A DNA stretch of 64,000 nt, taken from NCBI RefSeq assembly GCF_026619415.1, contig NZ_JAOVZR010000001.1, forward strand, positions 4,758,501 through 4,822,500, read 5' to 3'. The DNA is from Hoeflea algicola. GTDB taxonomy: Bacteria; Pseudomonadota; Alphaproteobacteria; Rhizobiales; Rhizobiaceae. The translations under genes and the position numbers were made by a program. Of this stretch, positions 27,868-39,257 are shown one piece after another (within the stretch, counting starts at the first letter, position 1; each line of letters starts with the position of its first letter). Below the pieces are notes generated by a model, which did not search any database, was not told the DNA's origin, and saw only the letters and a list, made by a program, of their open reading frames with translations.

Positions 27868-28740
27868 GTGATCAACAAGCTTTTTGCGGGGCTTGCCGCG
27901 TTCGCTTCGCTGGGCGCAAGCTCAGCAATGGCCGCGCAACCTGTTGACTGGCAATTGGGTCTTCAGCCCGCGGCAACCGACATGATGTCTCAAGTCCGTG
28001 GATTTGAACAATATACACTCTGGTTCATCATTCCGATCACGTTGTTCGTGTTGGTGCTGTTGATCTACGTGATGGTGAAGTTCCGCGCCAGCGCCAACCC
28101 GAACCCATCCAAGACCAGTCACAACACCGCCATTGAGGTGATTTGGACGCTCGGTCCGGTGGTGATCTTGCTCGCGCTCGCGATTCCCTCCTTCAATCTG
28201 TTGACCGCGGAATTCTCGCCGCCGGAAGCCGATCTGACCGTCAAGGCCACCGGCTATCAGTGGTATTGGGGATACGAATACCAGACCGACGACGAACTCT
28301 CCTTCGATTCAATCCTGCTGCAGGATGGCGACCGCGCCGACTACGCCAAGGAAGACATGGCGGTCTATCCGCGCCTGCTCACGGTCGACAACGAACTGGT
28401 GGTCCCTGTCGGTCAGACGGTACGCGTTCTCGTTACTGCCGCCGACGTGCTGCATTCTTTTGCAATGCCGTCATTCGGCATCAAGATCGACGCCGTTCCG
28501 GGTCGCCTCAACGAGACCTGGTTCGATGCCAAGAGCGAAGGGCTGTACTACGGACAGTGTTCTGAGCTTTGCGGCAAGGACCATGCCTTCATGCCAATCG
28601 CCATCCGTGTGGTTGCGCAAGACAAGTTTGATACTTGGTTTGCCGAGGCTGCCGATGATGTCGAAGCCGCCAACCGTAATCTGATTGCCGCCATTGAAGC
28701 CGACAAGTCGGTGAATGTCGCTGTCAACGCAAAGAACTAA
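27868..28740 (+). CDS. coxB: Cytochrome c oxidase subunit II
   Basis: A 290-residue aa3-type oxidase subunit carrying the CuA centre. It has an N-terminal signal peptide (INKLFAGLAAFASLGASSAMA), two transmembrane helices (about residues 45-70 and 90-112) and a periplasmic cupredoxin domain. The aromatic motif YQWYWGYEY and the CuA ligands in YYGQCSELCGKDHAFMPI (two Cys, His, Met) are complete, plus the upstream His in VLHSFAMPSFGIK. GTG start with GAGGGAG ribosome binding site. First gene of coxB-coxA-ctaB-coxF-ctaG-coxC. Confidence 0.97.
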   Translation: MINKLFAGLAAFASLGASSAMAAQPVDWQLGLQPAATDMMSQVRGFEQYTLWFIIPITLFVLVLLIYVMVKFRASANPNPSKTSHNTAIEVIWTLGPVVILLALAIPSFNLLTAEFSPPEADLTVKATGYQWYWGYEYQTDDELSFDSILLQDGDRADYAKEDMAVYPRLLTVDNELVVPVGQTVRVLVTAADVLHSFAMPSFGIKIDAVPGRLNETWFDAKSEGLYYGQCSELCGKDHAFMPIAIRVVAQDKFDTWFAEAADDVEAANRNLIAAIEADKSVNVAVNAKN

Positions 28741-30408
<1,668 letters not shown>

Positions 30409-30430
30409 CGCTACGCAATTGATGACTTGG

Positions 30431-30461
30431 CCAGGCCGCCGGATAAGAGCCGGCGGCCTGG
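30431..30461. terminator. Perfect 12-bp hairpin between coxA and ctaB
   Basis: CCAGGCCGCCGG, a 7-nt loop ATAAGAG, and CCGGCGGCCTGG form a very stable GC-rich stem, followed by TAATTAATG rather than a T tract. Within an operon this suggests a partial terminator or a 3' stabiliser that lets the structural coxBA mRNA be more abundant than the assembly genes. Confidence 0.6.
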
Positions 30462-30530
30462 TAATTAATGACCGGGCAACACACCCGGATCCCCGGGATA
30501 GATCGGGGAACAGGGAAAGGCGGAAAGCCG

Positions 30531-31469
30531 ATGGCTATGACCAATGAACATGAGGCGGTGAACGCCGTTACCGTGCTGGACGGCGACGCGCGAGATTTTT
30601 TCGCGCTGCTCAAGCCGCGGGTTATGTCGCTGGTGGTGTTTACCGCTTTTGTCGGCCTGCTGCTCGCACCTGGCGAAATCCATCCGGTGCTCGGCTTCAT
30701 CGCGATCCTGTCGATCGCTGTGGGGGCTGGCGCATCCGGCGCACTCAACATGTGGTATGATGCCGACATCGACATCCTGATGACCCGCACGGCAAAACGT
30801 CCGGTGCCTGCTGGACGGATTTCGGCCGATACAGCGCTGGCCTTTGGTCTGGTTCTTTCGGTGTTTTCGGTCGCGGTGCTGGGTCTGATGGTCAACTGGC
30901 TGTCAGCCGGGCTGCTGGCATTCACGATTTTCTTTTATGCCGTGGTCTACACCATCTGGCTCAAGCGTTCGACGCCGCAGAACATCGTTATCGGTGGCGC
31001 GGCCGGCGCGTTCCCGCCGATCATTGGCTGGGCCTGCGTGACCAATTCGATTTCCATCGAGAGCATCGTCCTGTTTTCGATCATCTTTCTGTGGACGCCT
31101 GCGCATTTTTGGGCGCTGGCGCTGTTCAAGTCCGGTGATTATGGCCGCGCAGGCGTGCCGATGTTGCCCAATGTCGCCGGAGAGCGCGCCACAAAGCACC
31201 AGATCGTGCTCTACGCAGTGTTGACCGCGATCAGTGGCGTGGTTCCCTCGCTGATGGGGTTTGCCGGTGTTGTCTATGGCGTTTTTGCCGCAGCCCTGGG
31301 CGCGGGCTTTATCTGGTACTCTGTTCGGGTCTGGCAGATGCCGGACGGCGACGAGAAGATGGTGCCGGCCAAGAAGCTGTTTGCCTATTCGCTGGTCTAT
31401 CTGTTTTTGATTTTTACGGCGCTGGCGGTTGATGGCCTTGTGTCGAAGTTTATGGGCGCTGCGGTGTAA
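30531..31469 (+). CDS. ctaB: Heme o synthase (protoheme IX farnesyltransferase)
   Basis: A 312-residue UbiA-superfamily prenyltransferase with about 8-9 transmembrane helices, attaching a farnesyl group to heme b to give heme o, the precursor of heme a. The Asp-rich motif [19 protein letters not shown] (about residues 74-92) and the second motif [19 protein letters not shown] (about 199-217) are clear. The ATG at 30531 ([10 protein letters not shown]) has AAGGCGGAAAG upstream. It supplies cofactor to the oxidase encoded on either side. Confidence 0.96.
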   Translation: MAMTNEHEAVNAVTVLDGDARDFFALLKPRVMSLVVFTAFVGLLLAPGEIHPVLGFIAILSIAVGAGASGALNMWYDADIDILMTRTAKRPVPAGRISADTALAFGLVLSVFSVAVLGLMVNWLSAGLLAFTIFFYAVVYTIWLKRSTPQNIVIGGAAGAFPPIIGWACVTNSISIESIVLFSIIFLWTPAHFWALALFKSGDYGRAGVPMLPNVAGERATKHQIVLYAVLTAISGVVPSLMGFAGVVYGVFAAALGAGFIWYSVRVWQMPDGDEKMVPAKKLFAYSLVYLFLIFTALAVDGLVSKFMGAAV

Positions 31470-31471
31470 TC

Positions 31472-31621
31472 ATGGATCAGGTTGAACTTACTCCACAGCA
31501 GAAGAAGGCACGGCGCTCGCGCTCGGTCGCATTGGCCGTGGTTCTGGCCCTGCTGGTGATCATGTTTTACGTGGTGACGATCATCAAGATCGGCCCCGGC
31601 ATTATGGATCGACCTTTGTGA
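31472..31621 (+). CDS. coxF: CoxF-type small membrane protein of the cytochrome oxidase cluster (49 aa)
   Basis: A short ORF that starts 2 nt after cta[19 protein letters not shown], then one hydrophobic helix [19 protein letters not shown], ending PGIMDRPL. Size, position and the basic N-terminus with a single transmembrane segment match the small CoxF/CcoF-like proteins found between ctaB and ctaG in Rhizobiales. The role in oxidase assembly is not well established. It ends 10 nt before the ctaG start. Confidence 0.8.
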   Translation: MDQVELTPQQKKARRSRSVALAVVLALLVIMFYVVTIIKIGPGIMDRPL

Positions 31622-31631
31622 GGAGCAGACT

Positions 31632-32236
31632 ATGAGCGAGCAGGGCGGGCCAGAGACCCCAAAAAAAGCGGCAATCGAACGGTTGTACTGATTTGCTCGG
31701 CATTTGTGGTGTCGATGCTCGGTGTCAGCTATGCGGCGGTGCCGCTCTACCGGATGTTCTGCCAGGTGACCGGGTATGGTGGCACGACCCAGCGTGTCGA
31801 ACAGGCGTCGGATACGATTCTGGATCGGACCATCAAGGTTCGTTTCGACGGCAATGTCGCCGCTGGACTGCCTTGGGATTTCAAACCGGTCCAGCGCGAG
31901 GTCGAACTCAAGATCGGCGAGACCATCCAGATCTCCTATACTGCGCACAACGTTTCAGACACCGCGACTTCGGGGCAGGCGACGTTCAACGTCACGCCGC
32001 AGTCAGCGGGCGCCTATTTCAACAAGATCCAGTGTTTTTGTTTCACCGAGAACGAATTGCAGCCCGGCGAGACAATGGATATGCCGGTGGTGTTTTTCAT
32101 CGACCCGGAGATCGTTAACGAAGTCGAGACCAAAGACATCGAGACAATAACACTGTCCTACACTTTCTTCCCGCACGAGACGGAAAAACCCGTTGCAGCT
32201 GTGGCGAAGCCGGTGCAAGACAAGGGAACTTTGTAA
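31632..32236 (+). CDS. ctaG: Cytochrome c oxidase assembly protein CtaG (Cox11 family), frameshift in an A run
   Basis: Copper chaperone that delivers copper to the CuB site of subunit I. The protein should begin [25 protein letters not shown], with one transmembrane helix near residues 18-40, then [18 protein letters not shown], and the copper-binding CFCFTENEL motif (CxC). The A run at 31661-31667 has seven bases, and eight are needed. As given, translation from the ATG (31632) stops at once, and the rest is open only from about 31673 on. Restored length is about 201 aa, normal. GGAGCAGAC precedes the ATG. A GTG at 31706 is an unlikely alternative start because it would remove most of the membrane anchor. 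Confidence 0.87.
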
Positions 32237-32298
32237 GCCAAACATGCGCCGGACGGATTGGTTCGGGGCGGGAATGCTGACCATCGGGGAAAAATTAC

Positions 32299-33171
32299 AT
32301 GGCCGACGCACATCAAAAGCAACACGACTTTCATATTGTTGATCCGAGCCCCTGGCCGCTGACCGGTTCAATCGGCGCACTGGTGATGGCGCTGGGCGCA
32401 ATCGGCTGGATGCAGGGCATGAAGGGCGCCGAGTCGCTCCTGGGCCTGCCGATTACCAATCCGGTTCTGTTCCTGGTCGGCCTGGCCATCGTGCTCTACA
32501 CGATGTTCGGCTGGTGGTCGGACACCATCAAGGAAGCGCATGAAGGCCATCACACCCGCGTCGTGGGCCTGCATCTTCGCTACGGCATGATCATGTTCAT
32601 CGCTTCCGAAGTTATGTTCTTCGTTGCCTGGTTCTGGGCATTCTTCGACGCCAGCCTGTTTCCCGATGAGGCCATCCAGGTCGCGCGGACGACATTTACC
32701 GGTGGTCAGTGGCCGCCGGCCGGTATCGAGGTGCTCGATCCGTTGCACCTGCCGCTTTACAACACCATCATCCTGTTGCTGTCGGGTACCACCGTGACCT
32801 GGGCGCACCACGCGTTGCTGCATGGCAACCGCAAGGGGCTGGTCGCCGGCCTGACGCTGACGGTGCTGCTCGGCATCCTGTTCTCGTCGGTCCAGGCCTA
32901 TGAATATTCGGTGGCGCCGTTCGCGTTCACGGAATCGATTTACGGCGCGACCTTCTACATGGCCACCGGTTTCCACGGCTTCCACGTGCTGATCGGCACC
33001 ATCTTCCTGCTGGTCTGCCTGATCCGTGCGATGCGCGGGGACTTCACTCCCAAGCAGCATTTCGGCTTCGAAGCTGCCGCCTGGTACTGGCATTTCGTCG
33101 ACGTGGTCTGGCTGTTCCTGTTCTTTGCGGTCTACGTCTGGTCGTCTTGGGGCGCCCCGATCCACCACTGA
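32299..33171 (+). CDS. coxC: Cytochrome c oxidase subunit III
   Basis: A 290-residue, seven-helix subunit. It opens with the usual cytoplasmic HDFHIVDPSPWPLTGSIGA motif, includes EAHEGHHTRVV and the AWFWAFFDASLFPDE loop, and ends in WYWHFVDVVWLFLFFAVYVW. Subunit III stabilises the oxidase and its lipid/proton entry. Length slightly above average, as usual in alphaproteobacteria. It closes the cox structural and assembly run; a hairpin follows. Confidence 0.97.
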   Translation: MADAHQKQHDFHIVDPSPWPLTGSIGALVMALGAIGWMQGMKGAESLLGLPITNPVLFLVGLAIVLYTMFGWWSDTIKEAHEGHHTRVVGLHLRYGMIMFIASEVMFFVAWFWAFFDASLFPDEAIQVARTTFTGGQWPPAGIEVLDPLHLPLYNTIILLLSGTTVTWAHHALLHGNRKGLVAGLTLTVLLGILFSSVQAYEYSVAPFAFTESIYGATFYMATGFHGFHVLIGTIFLLVCLIRAMRGDFTPKQHFGFEAAAWYWHFVDVVWLFLFFAVYVWSSWGAPIHH

Positions 33172-33198
33172 CCATATGCCGGATAGGCAAAAGTTATG

Positions 33199-33226
33199 CG
33201 AGGCGGCGGGGAAACCTGCCGCCTCG
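33199..33226. terminator. Hairpin after coxC
   Basis: CGAGGCGGC / GCCGCCTCG (9 bp) around a 10-nt loop lies 28 nt after the coxC stop. There is no T run. It probably marks the end of the main cox transcript or a processing point before the DUF983-surf1 genes. Confidence 0.5.
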
Positions 33227-33273
33227 TGCATTTGAACCGGCCGTAGTGCGGCCCGGATCTGGAGACAATCCTG

Positions 33274-33654
33274 ATGTCTAGCGATGAAGCCCATTATCCT
33301 CCGGTAGACGCGGTCTCGGTTGGCCTCCGCGGTCGCTGTCCTCGGTGCGGGGAAGGCGCCATGTTTGATGGGTTTCTCACCGTCAAGCCGGTCTGTGGTA
33401 CCTGTGGACTCGATTATGGCTTCGCCGATGCGGGCGACGGGCCGGCGGTGTTCGTCATTCTCATCATCGGCTTTGTAGTGCTGGGCTCGGCGCTCTGGCT
33501 CGAGGTTAATTACAGCCCGGCATTGTGGGTGCATATGCTCTTGTGGATCCCGCTTGCAACGCTGCTGTCGCTCACCTTGTTGCGCGGCCTCAAGGGGCTG
33601 ATGATCGCGCTGCAGTATCGAAACAAGGCTGCCGAAGGACAAATTGACAAGTGA
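33274..33654 (+). CDS. DUF983 family membrane protein
   Basis: A 126-residue protein with an N-terminal zinc-ribbon-like pair (RCPRCGEGAMF and KPVCGTCGLDY; four Cys) and two transmembrane helices (about residues 55-75 and 83-103). DUF983 proteins are nearly always found between coxC and surf1 in alphaproteobacteria and are presumed to aid oxidase biogenesis, but their function is undefined. Its stop overlaps the GTG start of surf1, so translation is coupled. Confidence 0.88.
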   Translation: MSSDEAHYPPVDAVSVGLRGRCPRCGEGAMFDGFLTVKPVCGTCGLDYGFADAGDGPAVFVILIIGFVVLGSALWLEVNYSPALWVHMLLWIPLATLLSLTLLRGLKGLMIALQYRNKAAEGQIDK

Positions 33655-34406
33655 CTGACGCATCCCCAACTTCCACGCCGCGTCGCCTTGGACCGGTGAC
33701 GTTGATTGTCATCATGGCTGCCCTTGCTGTTTTGCTGGCGCTCGGTACCTGGCAGGTCAAGCGGCTCTACTGGAAGCAGGATTTGCTGGCCAAGATCGAG
33801 ACGCGCATGGTTGCTGCGCCGGCGAACCTCGAAGAGATTGTCGCGCTCGAATCGGCAGGCGAAGACATTGAATACCGCCGGGTCTCGCTGACTGGCCGTT
33901 TCCGGCACGCAAACGAACAGTTCTTCTTCTCTACCCTGAACGGGCGCTCCGGCTATTACGTCTACACGCCGTTCGAGACCGACGCCGGACGACTGATCTT
34001 CATCAATCGTGGTTTTGTCGATGTCGGTTCAAAGGACCCTGCCATGCGCGGCCAGGGGCAGGTGGCAGGCACAGTGGCGATCGTCGGTCTGGTGCGCGAT
34101 CGGCTCGACGAAAAACCTTCATGGGTGGTGCCGGACAATGATCTGGCGAAGAATATCTATTTCTGGAAGGACCTCGATGCCATGGCGGTCAATGCCGGAA
34201 TTGACCCGCAGGCAGACCGACTGCTTCCATTTTTCATCGACGCCGACGACAGTCCGAACCCCGGTGGCCAGCCAATCGGTGGCGTCACCCAGGTCAACCT
34301 GCCCAACAGCCACCTGCAATACGCTGTCACCTGGTATGGTCTGGCGCTTGCCCTTCTGGGCGTTACCGTCGCGCTCTGGTGGCGTGGTCGCGGTCGCGGC
34401 AAATAG
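33651..34406 (+). CDS. SURF1 family cytochrome oxidase assembly protein
   Basis: A 251-residue protein with two transmembrane helices at the ends (about residues 14-32 and 222-242) and a large periplasmic region. The family motifs GTWQVKRLYWKQDLL, YRRVSLTGRF and FINRGFVDVGSKDPA are clear. SURF1 binds heme a and promotes its insertion into subunit I. GTG start overlapping the previous gene by four bases. It ends 81 nt before ispH. Confidence 0.93.
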   Translation: MTDASPTSTPRRLGPVTLIVIMAALAVLLALGTWQVKRLYWKQDLLAKIETRMVAAPANLEEIVALESAGEDIEYRRVSLTGRFRHANEQFFFSTLNGRSGYYVYTPFETDAGRLIFINRGFVDVGSKDPAMRGQGQVAGTVAIVGLVRDRLDEKPSWVVPDNDLAKNIYFWKDLDAMAVNAGIDPQADRLLPFFIDADDSPNPGGQPIGGVTQVNLPNSHLQYAVTWYGLALALLGVTVALWWRGRGRGK

Positions 34407-34487
34407 ACCGTCAGGCGTTGCTTCGCTGGCCTTGACAGCGCCCCGCGCTACACTGTCAAAGGAACCCCCAACGACCCGGAGAATTCG

Positions 34488-35486
34488 ATGCATCGGCATG
34501 CCCTGACCATTCGCCTCTGCGGACCGCGCGGCTTCTGCGCGGGTGTGGACCGTGCCATCCAGATGGTGGTGCTGGCGCTCAAGAAATACGGCGCGCCGGT
34601 CTATGTCCGCCATGAGATCGTCCATAACCGTTTCGTTGTCGAAGGACTGGAGAAGCTCGGCGCCGTATTCGTCGAGGAACTCGATGAAATCCCGGCCGAG
34701 CACCATACCCAGCCGGTGATCTTTTCGGCCCACGGCGTGCCGAAATCGGTGCCGGCGGATGCTCAGGCGCGCAACCTGTTCTTTCTCGATGCCACCTGTC
34801 CGCTGGTATCCAAGGTGCACAAGCAGGCCATGCGCCATGAGCGGCTGGGTCGCCACGTCGTGCTGATCGGCCACAAGGGACATCCCGAGGTGATCGGCAC
34901 CATGGGGCAACTGCCGCAAGGCGCCGTCACGCTGGTGGAAACCGTTGCCGATGTCGATCAACTTGAACCCGTCGATCCGGCGGCCCTCGGTTTCGTCACC
35001 CAGACCACGCTGTCGGTTGATGATACCGCCGCGGTGATCGCCCGGCTTCACGCCCGGTTTCCGCAAATTACGGCACCGTCGGCGGAATCGATCTGTTACG
35101 CCACCACCAACCGTCAGGATGCGGTCAAACAGGCAGCGCCCGGTTGCGATCTTTTTGTCGTTGTCGGTGCGCCCAATTCCTCCAATTCCAAGCGTCTGGT
35201 GGAAGTGGCGTTGAAGGCCGGCGCGAAAAAATCGATTCTGTTGCAACGCGCCCACGAGATTGACTGGGAAGCTATCGGCGAGATCGGGGTGCTCGGGCTG
35301 TCTGCCGGTGCCTCCGCGCCGGAAGTGGTCGTCGATGAAATCATCGAAGCCTTCAAGGTTCGGTTCGACGCCACCATCGAATTGGCCGAGACGGTGCGTG
35401 AGACCGAGAATTTCATGGTCAGTCGCGAGCTGCGCGATGTCGAACTGACCGCGGCCGACATGGCCTTCGTCAATGGAGTGCGCTGA
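34488..35486 (+). CDS. ispH: 4-hydroxy-3-methylbut-2-enyl diphosphate reductase
   Basis: A 332-residue 4Fe-4S enzyme, last step of the MEP pathway, producing IPP and DMAPP. The three cluster cysteines lie in [13 protein letters not shown] (Cys 15 region), [13 protein letters not shown] and [11 protein letters not shown]. The catalytic [15 protein letters not shown] segment is present. Length is normal. It is followed 2 nt later by thrB, and with dxs it gives both ends of the MEP pathway in this window. Confidence 0.97.
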   Translation: MHRHALTIRLCGPRGFCAGVDRAIQMVVLALKKYGAPVYVRHEIVHNRFVVEGLEKLGAVFVEELDEIPAEHHTQPVIFSAHGVPKSVPADAQARNLFFLDATCPLVSKVHKQAMRHERLGRHVVLIGHKGHPEVIGTMGQLPQGAVTLVETVADVDQLEPVDPAALGFVTQTTLSVDDTAAVIARLHARFPQITAPSAESICYATTNRQDAVKQAAPGCDLFVVVGAPNSSNSKRLVEVALKAGAKKSILLQRAHEIDWEAIGEIGVLGLSAGASAPEVVVDEIIEAFKVRFDATIELAETVRETENFMVSRELRDVELTAADMAFVNGVR

Positions 35487-35488
35487 GC

Positions 35489-36469
35489 ATGGCCGTTTAC
35501 ACCGATGTCAACGAAGAGCAACTGAGCGCTTTCCTGACCGAGTATGATGTTGGCACGCTCCTGTCCTACAAGGGCATCGCCGAGGGTGTGGAAAATTCCA
35601 ATTTCCTGCTGCGTACCACCAAGGCCACTTTAATTCTCACGCTCTATGAAAAGCGCGTCAATCGCGACGATCTGCCGTTCTTCATCGGGCTGATGGACCA
35701 TCTGGCGGCCAAGGGACTAAACTGCCCGCTACCGATCCAGCGGCGCGACGGCGGCCATCTTGGCGAACTGGCGGGCAGGCCTGCGGCGATGGTCTCGTTT
35801 CTCGATGGCTCCTGGCTGCGCAAACCGCGCGCCGAGCATTGCCGCGAGGTCGGCCGCGCAATGGCTGCCATGCATGTGGCCGGAAGCGATTTTCCGATCC
35901 GACGCGCCAATGCGCTGACCATGCCCAACTGGCGGCCGCTGTGGCAAAGTTCGCGAGCGCGCGCCGACGAGGTCCTGCCCGGCCTCCGCGACGAGATCGA
36001 CCGCGAACTAGAGATCCTAGAGGCCGGCTGGCCGAAGGACCTGCCCGAGGGTGTCATTCATGCGGACCTGTTTCCCGACAATGTATTCTTCATCGAAGAC
36101 CGGCTGTCGGGCCTGATCGACTTCTATTTCGCCTGCAATGATTACCTGGCTTATGACGTTGCCATCGGTCTCAACGCCTGGTGTTTTGAGAAGGATGGTT
36201 CCTTCAACCACACCAAGGGCATGGCGCTGATCAACGGTTATACCTCCGTGCGCAAGCTTGAGTCCGCTGAAGCCCAGGCTCTGCCGCTGTTGGCGCGAGG
36301 CGCGGCACTCAGGTTCTTCCTGACCCGTCTGCACGATTGGCTGACCACGCCCGAGGGGGCGATGGTGGTCAAGAAGGACCCGCTTGAATATCTGCAGAAG
36401 CTGCGGTTTCACGGTCAAATAGTATCGAGTTCCGAATATGGCCACCGCAACGAGGAAAACCTGTCGTGA
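35489..36469 (+). CDS. thrB: Homoserine kinase, type II (ThrB, APH-like fold)
   Basis: A 326-residue enzyme phosphorylating homoserine with ATP, feeding threonine synthase (thrC is at 44147-45550 on the other strand). This is the choline-kinase/aminoglycoside-phosphotransferase-like form: Brenner motif [14 protein letters not shown] (about residues 188-201, catalytic Asp) and the metal-binding [10 protein letters not shown]. The N-terminus [16 protein letters not shown] is typical of rhizobial ThrB. Coupled to ispH (2-nt gap) and overlapping rnhA (GTGA). Confidence 0.95.
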   Translation: MAVYTDVNEEQLSAFLTEYDVGTLLSYKGIAEGVENSNFLLRTTKATLILTLYEKRVNRDDLPFFIGLMDHLAAKGLNCPLPIQRRDGGHLGELAGRPAAMVSFLDGSWLRKPRAEHCREVGRAMAAMHVAGSDFPIRRANALTMPNWRPLWQSSRARADEVLPGLRDEIDRELEILEAGWPKDLPEGVIHADLFPDNVFFIEDRLSGLIDFYFACNDYLAYDVAIGLNAWCFEKDGSFNHTKGMALINGYTSVRKLESAEAQALPLLARGAALRFFLTRLHDWLTTPEGAMVVKKDPLEYLQKLRFHGQIVSSSEYGHRNEENLS

Positions 36470-36933
36470 AACAAGTTGAAATATTCACCGATGGCGCCTG
36501 CTCGGGCAATCCGGGCCCCGGCGGCTGGGGCGCGATCCTCAGGTATAATGGAACCGTCAAGGAACTTTGCGGCGGCGAGGCTGTAACCACCAACAACCGG
36601 ATGGAGCTGCTGGCAGCGATCAACGCGCTCAACGCGCTCAGCAGTGCCTGTGAAGTCGAGCTCCATACCGACAGCAAATACGTAATGGACGGCATCTCGA
36701 AATGGATATTCGGCTGGAAGAAGAACGGCTGGAAGACCGCTGACAAGAAGCCGGTGAAAAACGCCGAACTCTGGCAGACTCTCGATCAGGCCAATCAGCG
36801 CCACAAGGTTAAATGGAACTGGGTCAAGGGTCACGCCGGCCATCCCGAGAACGAGCGTGCCGACGAATTGGCGCGGACCGGCATGGCGCCCTACAAAACC
36901 AGAACGGCGCCGAGAACCGGCGCCGTCAGATAG
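36466..36933 (+). CDS. rnhA: Ribonuclease HI
   Basis: A 155-residue nuclease that degrades RNA in RNA-DNA hybrids. The four catalytic acidic residues are visible: Asp in [17 protein letters not shown] (residue 7), Glu in NRMELLAAI, Asp in [12 protein letters not shown] and Asp in [10 protein letters not shown]; the basic protrusion [20 protein letters not shown] is also there. GTG start overlaps the thrB stop. Slight C-terminal extension ([11 protein letters not shown]). Confidence 0.97.
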   Translation: MKQVEIFTDGACSGNPGPGGWGAILRYNGTVKELCGGEAVTTNNRMELLAAINALNALSSACEVELHTDSKYVMDGISKWIFGWKKNGWKTADKKPVKNAELWQTLDQANQRHKVKWNWVKGHAGHPENERADELARTGMAPYKTRTAPRTGAVR

Positions 36934-36952
36934 GTTTATTGCATAATCGCGA

Positions 36953-37438
36953 TCAGAGCTGTTCGAGCAACGCTGCAGCGCCAGAGGTTATGGCCTGACC
37001 GGGCGATTCTTCGAGGTTGAGAGCGGTCACCTTGCCGTCCTCGACGATCATCGAATAGCGCTTCGAGCGCACACCCAGGGTGCCGGCTGAAAGGTCGGCG
37101 TCCATGCCGATCGCCTTGGTGAACTCAGCATTCCAGTCCGACAGGTAGCGCAGCTTGCCGGTGCCGTTGGTAGCCTTTTCCCAGGCCGCCATGACAAAGG
37201 CGTCGTTGACCGAGATGACCGCGATCTCGTCCACGCCCTTGGCCAAAATGGCGTCACGGTTTTCCAGATAGCCGGGCAGGTGGTTGAGGTGGCATGTGGG
37301 CGTGAAAGCGCCGGGTACGGCGAATACCACCACTTTCTTGCCGTTGAAAAGATCGGCGGTTGTTACCTCCATCATGCCATCGGCGGTGGTTTCCTTGAAT
37401 GTGGCGTCGGGCAGTTTATCCCCAGTTGCAATTGTCAC
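36953..37438 (-). CDS. Peroxiredoxin of the Prx5/PrxQ-like (AhpC/TSA, redoxin) type
   Basis: A 161-residue thiol peroxidase. The peroxidatic Cys is in VFAVPGAFTPTCHLNHLPGY (about residue 49), with TPTC typical of the Prx5 subfamily that uses glutaredoxin or glutathione as reductant. Other family elements are VISVNDAFVMAAW and the GVRSKRYSMIVEDG strand. I took the GTG at 37436-37438 (then TIATGDKLPDATF), preceded by GGGAGCG, as the start; the frame extends 11 codons further. Convergent with rnhA, 19 nt apart. Confidence 0.92.
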   Translation of the reverse strand: MTIATGDKLPDATFKETTADGMMEVTTADLFNGKKVVVFAVPGAFTPTCHLNHLPGYLENRDAILAKGVDEIAVISVNDAFVMAAWEKATNGTGKLRYLSDWNAEFTKAIGMDADLSAGTLGVRSKRYSMIVEDGKVTALNLEESPGQAITSGAAALLEQL

Positions 37439-37535
37439 GTTGGCGCTCCCTTGATTGGCCGTTGATCTCACCCACAGACATAGGCGATTCCATCCCGGAT
37501 GCGAGGGCCAACCTGCGATTTAAACTCATTCCGCC

Positions 37536-38414
37536 TTATGGTTTTTCGGTTGCGGCACTGGCGAGATTGGTGCCCATGGAACGCTGCCCAAGCGTGATCA
37601 CCGCATCGATTGAGGACAGATCGATCGCAGCGGTCTTATTCGGCCGTCTTTCGAGCCGGACCCGCCATCTGGCCACACCATCCTCATCGCCGAGCAGTGT
37701 GGGTGGTGCGAAGGCAAACCCCTCCGGCCCCGCCACGAACAACTCCGGAGCGACGCCGCGCGGGCGGAAGCTTGGCAGGGCGGCTTCGATTTCAAATTCG
37801 CTTCCGTCGGCGGCAAGCAGCACGTTTTCGAGCCTGAAATCTGCCCCTTCAGGCTCTGGCAGCAACGCCATCGCATCGGTAATCAAAGTGCTGTCCGCAT
37901 CCGAGGCTGCAAGCTGTTTCGGCAGGTCCACCGCCAACTCAGCCTGAAACGGGACACATATCTTCGCGCAAATGCCGATGAATGCCTGGGCCCGGATTTC
38001 CGCGTCGCCCGTCGCCGTGCGGCGCAAGGTCAGCGGAAACTGCACCGGTGCAGTGTAGCCAGCCCAGATCGCGTAGCCATCGTCGACCCGTACCGGGGGT
38101 GGGTAGTCAAATTTCTCCAGCGCGATGCCCTTGCTCTGCGTGAAATCCAGCGTCGGCGGAATGCCGGCGCTGCCGGGGTCGCGCCAGTATGTTTTCCAGC
38201 CTGGATCGAGATCGACATCGAGGATGGCACGGACTGTTCCATCCGCACGCGGCTCCGGATCCACCACCAGCCGCATCCGACCACCCTCTGTCTCGGCCCA
38301 GCCACTGTCGAGCGACCAGGCGGGCGAAACGGCAAGGGCCAGAATGAGTGCGGCACTGGCAACCAGACCGGTTGCGGCTGAATGGCGGCGTGTGGGGAAG
38401 AGATGCGTCATCAT
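37536..38414 (-). CDS. Periplasmic DsbD-alpha-like domain protein
   Basis: A 292-residue exported protein (signal peptide ending near VSPAWS, about residue 34). It shows the thiol:disulfide interchange DsbD N-terminal domain pattern, with the redox Cys pair in FIGICAKICVPFQAEL (CxxxC, about residues 148-163) and the WKTYWRDPGSAGIPP motif. It lacks the DsbD membrane and thioredoxin domains, so it would need a membrane partner such as CcdA to be reduced. Such stand-alone domains are common in Rhizobiales; the client is unknown. Either of two adjacent Met codons may start it. Confidence 0.85.
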   Translation of the reverse strand: MMTHLFPTRRHSAATGLVASAALILALAVSPAWSLDSGWAETEGGRMRLVVDPEPRADGTVRAILDVDLDPGWKTYWRDPGSAGIPPTLDFTQSKGIALEKFDYPPPVRVDDGYAIWAGYTAPVQFPLTLRRTATGDAEIRAQAFIGICAKICVPFQAELAVDLPKQLAASDADSTLITDAMALLPEPEGADFRLENVLLAADGSEFEIEAALPSFRPRGVAPELFVAGPEGFAFAPPTLLGDEDGVARWRVRLERRPNKTAAIDLSSIDAVITLGQRSMGTNLASAATEKP

Positions 38415-38580
38415 GCCACCAGTTTAGAGGAGTTCGGGTTTCCAAATCCATTCAATCTGGCGCTCGCTCATCATTTTTATGTGACTCTGCGGCATTGAGC
38501 CGCCAACTTCGGACCTGCGATCCGGGCACGCCATGCCGGTTAGACCTTTCCAATCCCCCAAAACTTGCTAGGCTCAGAGC

Positions 38581-39213
38581 ATGCTTGAGATCCATGACCA
38601 TATGTCTCGGCGGACGCGGGGATGCCTGGATGGGCATTTTCTGATCGCCATGCCGGGAATGACGGACCCTCGCTTTGAGCGCACGGTGATTTTCGTTTGC
38701 GCGCATTCGGAGGACGGGGCGATGGGCTTCATTCTCAACCGGCCGCAGCCGCTGCGGTTCTCGGAACTTGTCGAAAATCTCGATCTCGACAGCCACAAAC
38801 GCCGTTCTGGCAGCAATAAATCACGCAAGGTCGGCGTCAGCGATTGCGCTCGCGATTTTCCGATTCAGCTCGGTGGACCTGTCGACACCGGGCGCGGCTT
38901 CGTGTTGCATTCGGATGATTACATGAGTGAATCAACCATGCCCGTGAACGACGATCTATGCCTGACGGCGACGGTCGACATTCTGCGCGCCATCAAGGAT
39001 GGCCAGGGGCCCGAGCGCGGGATCATGCTGCTCGGCTATGCCGGCTGGGGGCCAGGTCAGCTCGAACAGGAGATGGCCGCCAATGCCTGGCTGAGTTGTC
39101 CGGCGCGCGATGACATCGTTTTCGACCTGGACCACTCGGCCAAGTACAACCGGGTGCTGGCGCATATGGGAGTGACACCGGCAATGCTGTCGACCGAGAC
39201 CGGCCACGCCTGA
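38581..39213 (+). CDS. YqgE/AlgH family protein
   Basis: A 210-residue cytoplasmic protein with [40 protein letters not shown] at residues 17-56 and [15 protein letters not shown] near residue 147, the family's two best-conserved blocks. The family is also called AlgH after a proposed regulator of alginate synthesis, but the biochemical role is unclear. ATG at 38581 gives a 7-residue lead over the next Met (38602). Divergent from the DsbD-like gene, 166 nt away. Confidence 0.9.
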   Translation: MLEIHDHMSRRTRGCLDGHFLIAMPGMTDPRFERTVIFVCAHSEDGAMGFILNRPQPLRFSELVENLDLDSHKRRSGSNKSRKVGVSDCARDFPIQLGGPVDTGRGFVLHSDDYMSESTMPVNDDLCLTATVDILRAIKDGQGPERGIMLLGYAGWGPGQLEQEMAANAWLSCPARDDIVFDLDHSAKYNRVLAHMGVTPAMLSTETGHA

Positions 39214-39257
39214 CGCGCGTGGACCTCGGCGTTGCAGCGCCGCTGTAGTTGGGCTTG

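Noticed and set aside
32368..33669. 433-codon minus-strand frame opposite coxC and DUF983
   Set aside because: It spans two real genes and their spacer, is His/Gln/Arg-rich like other antisense shadows, and has no family features.
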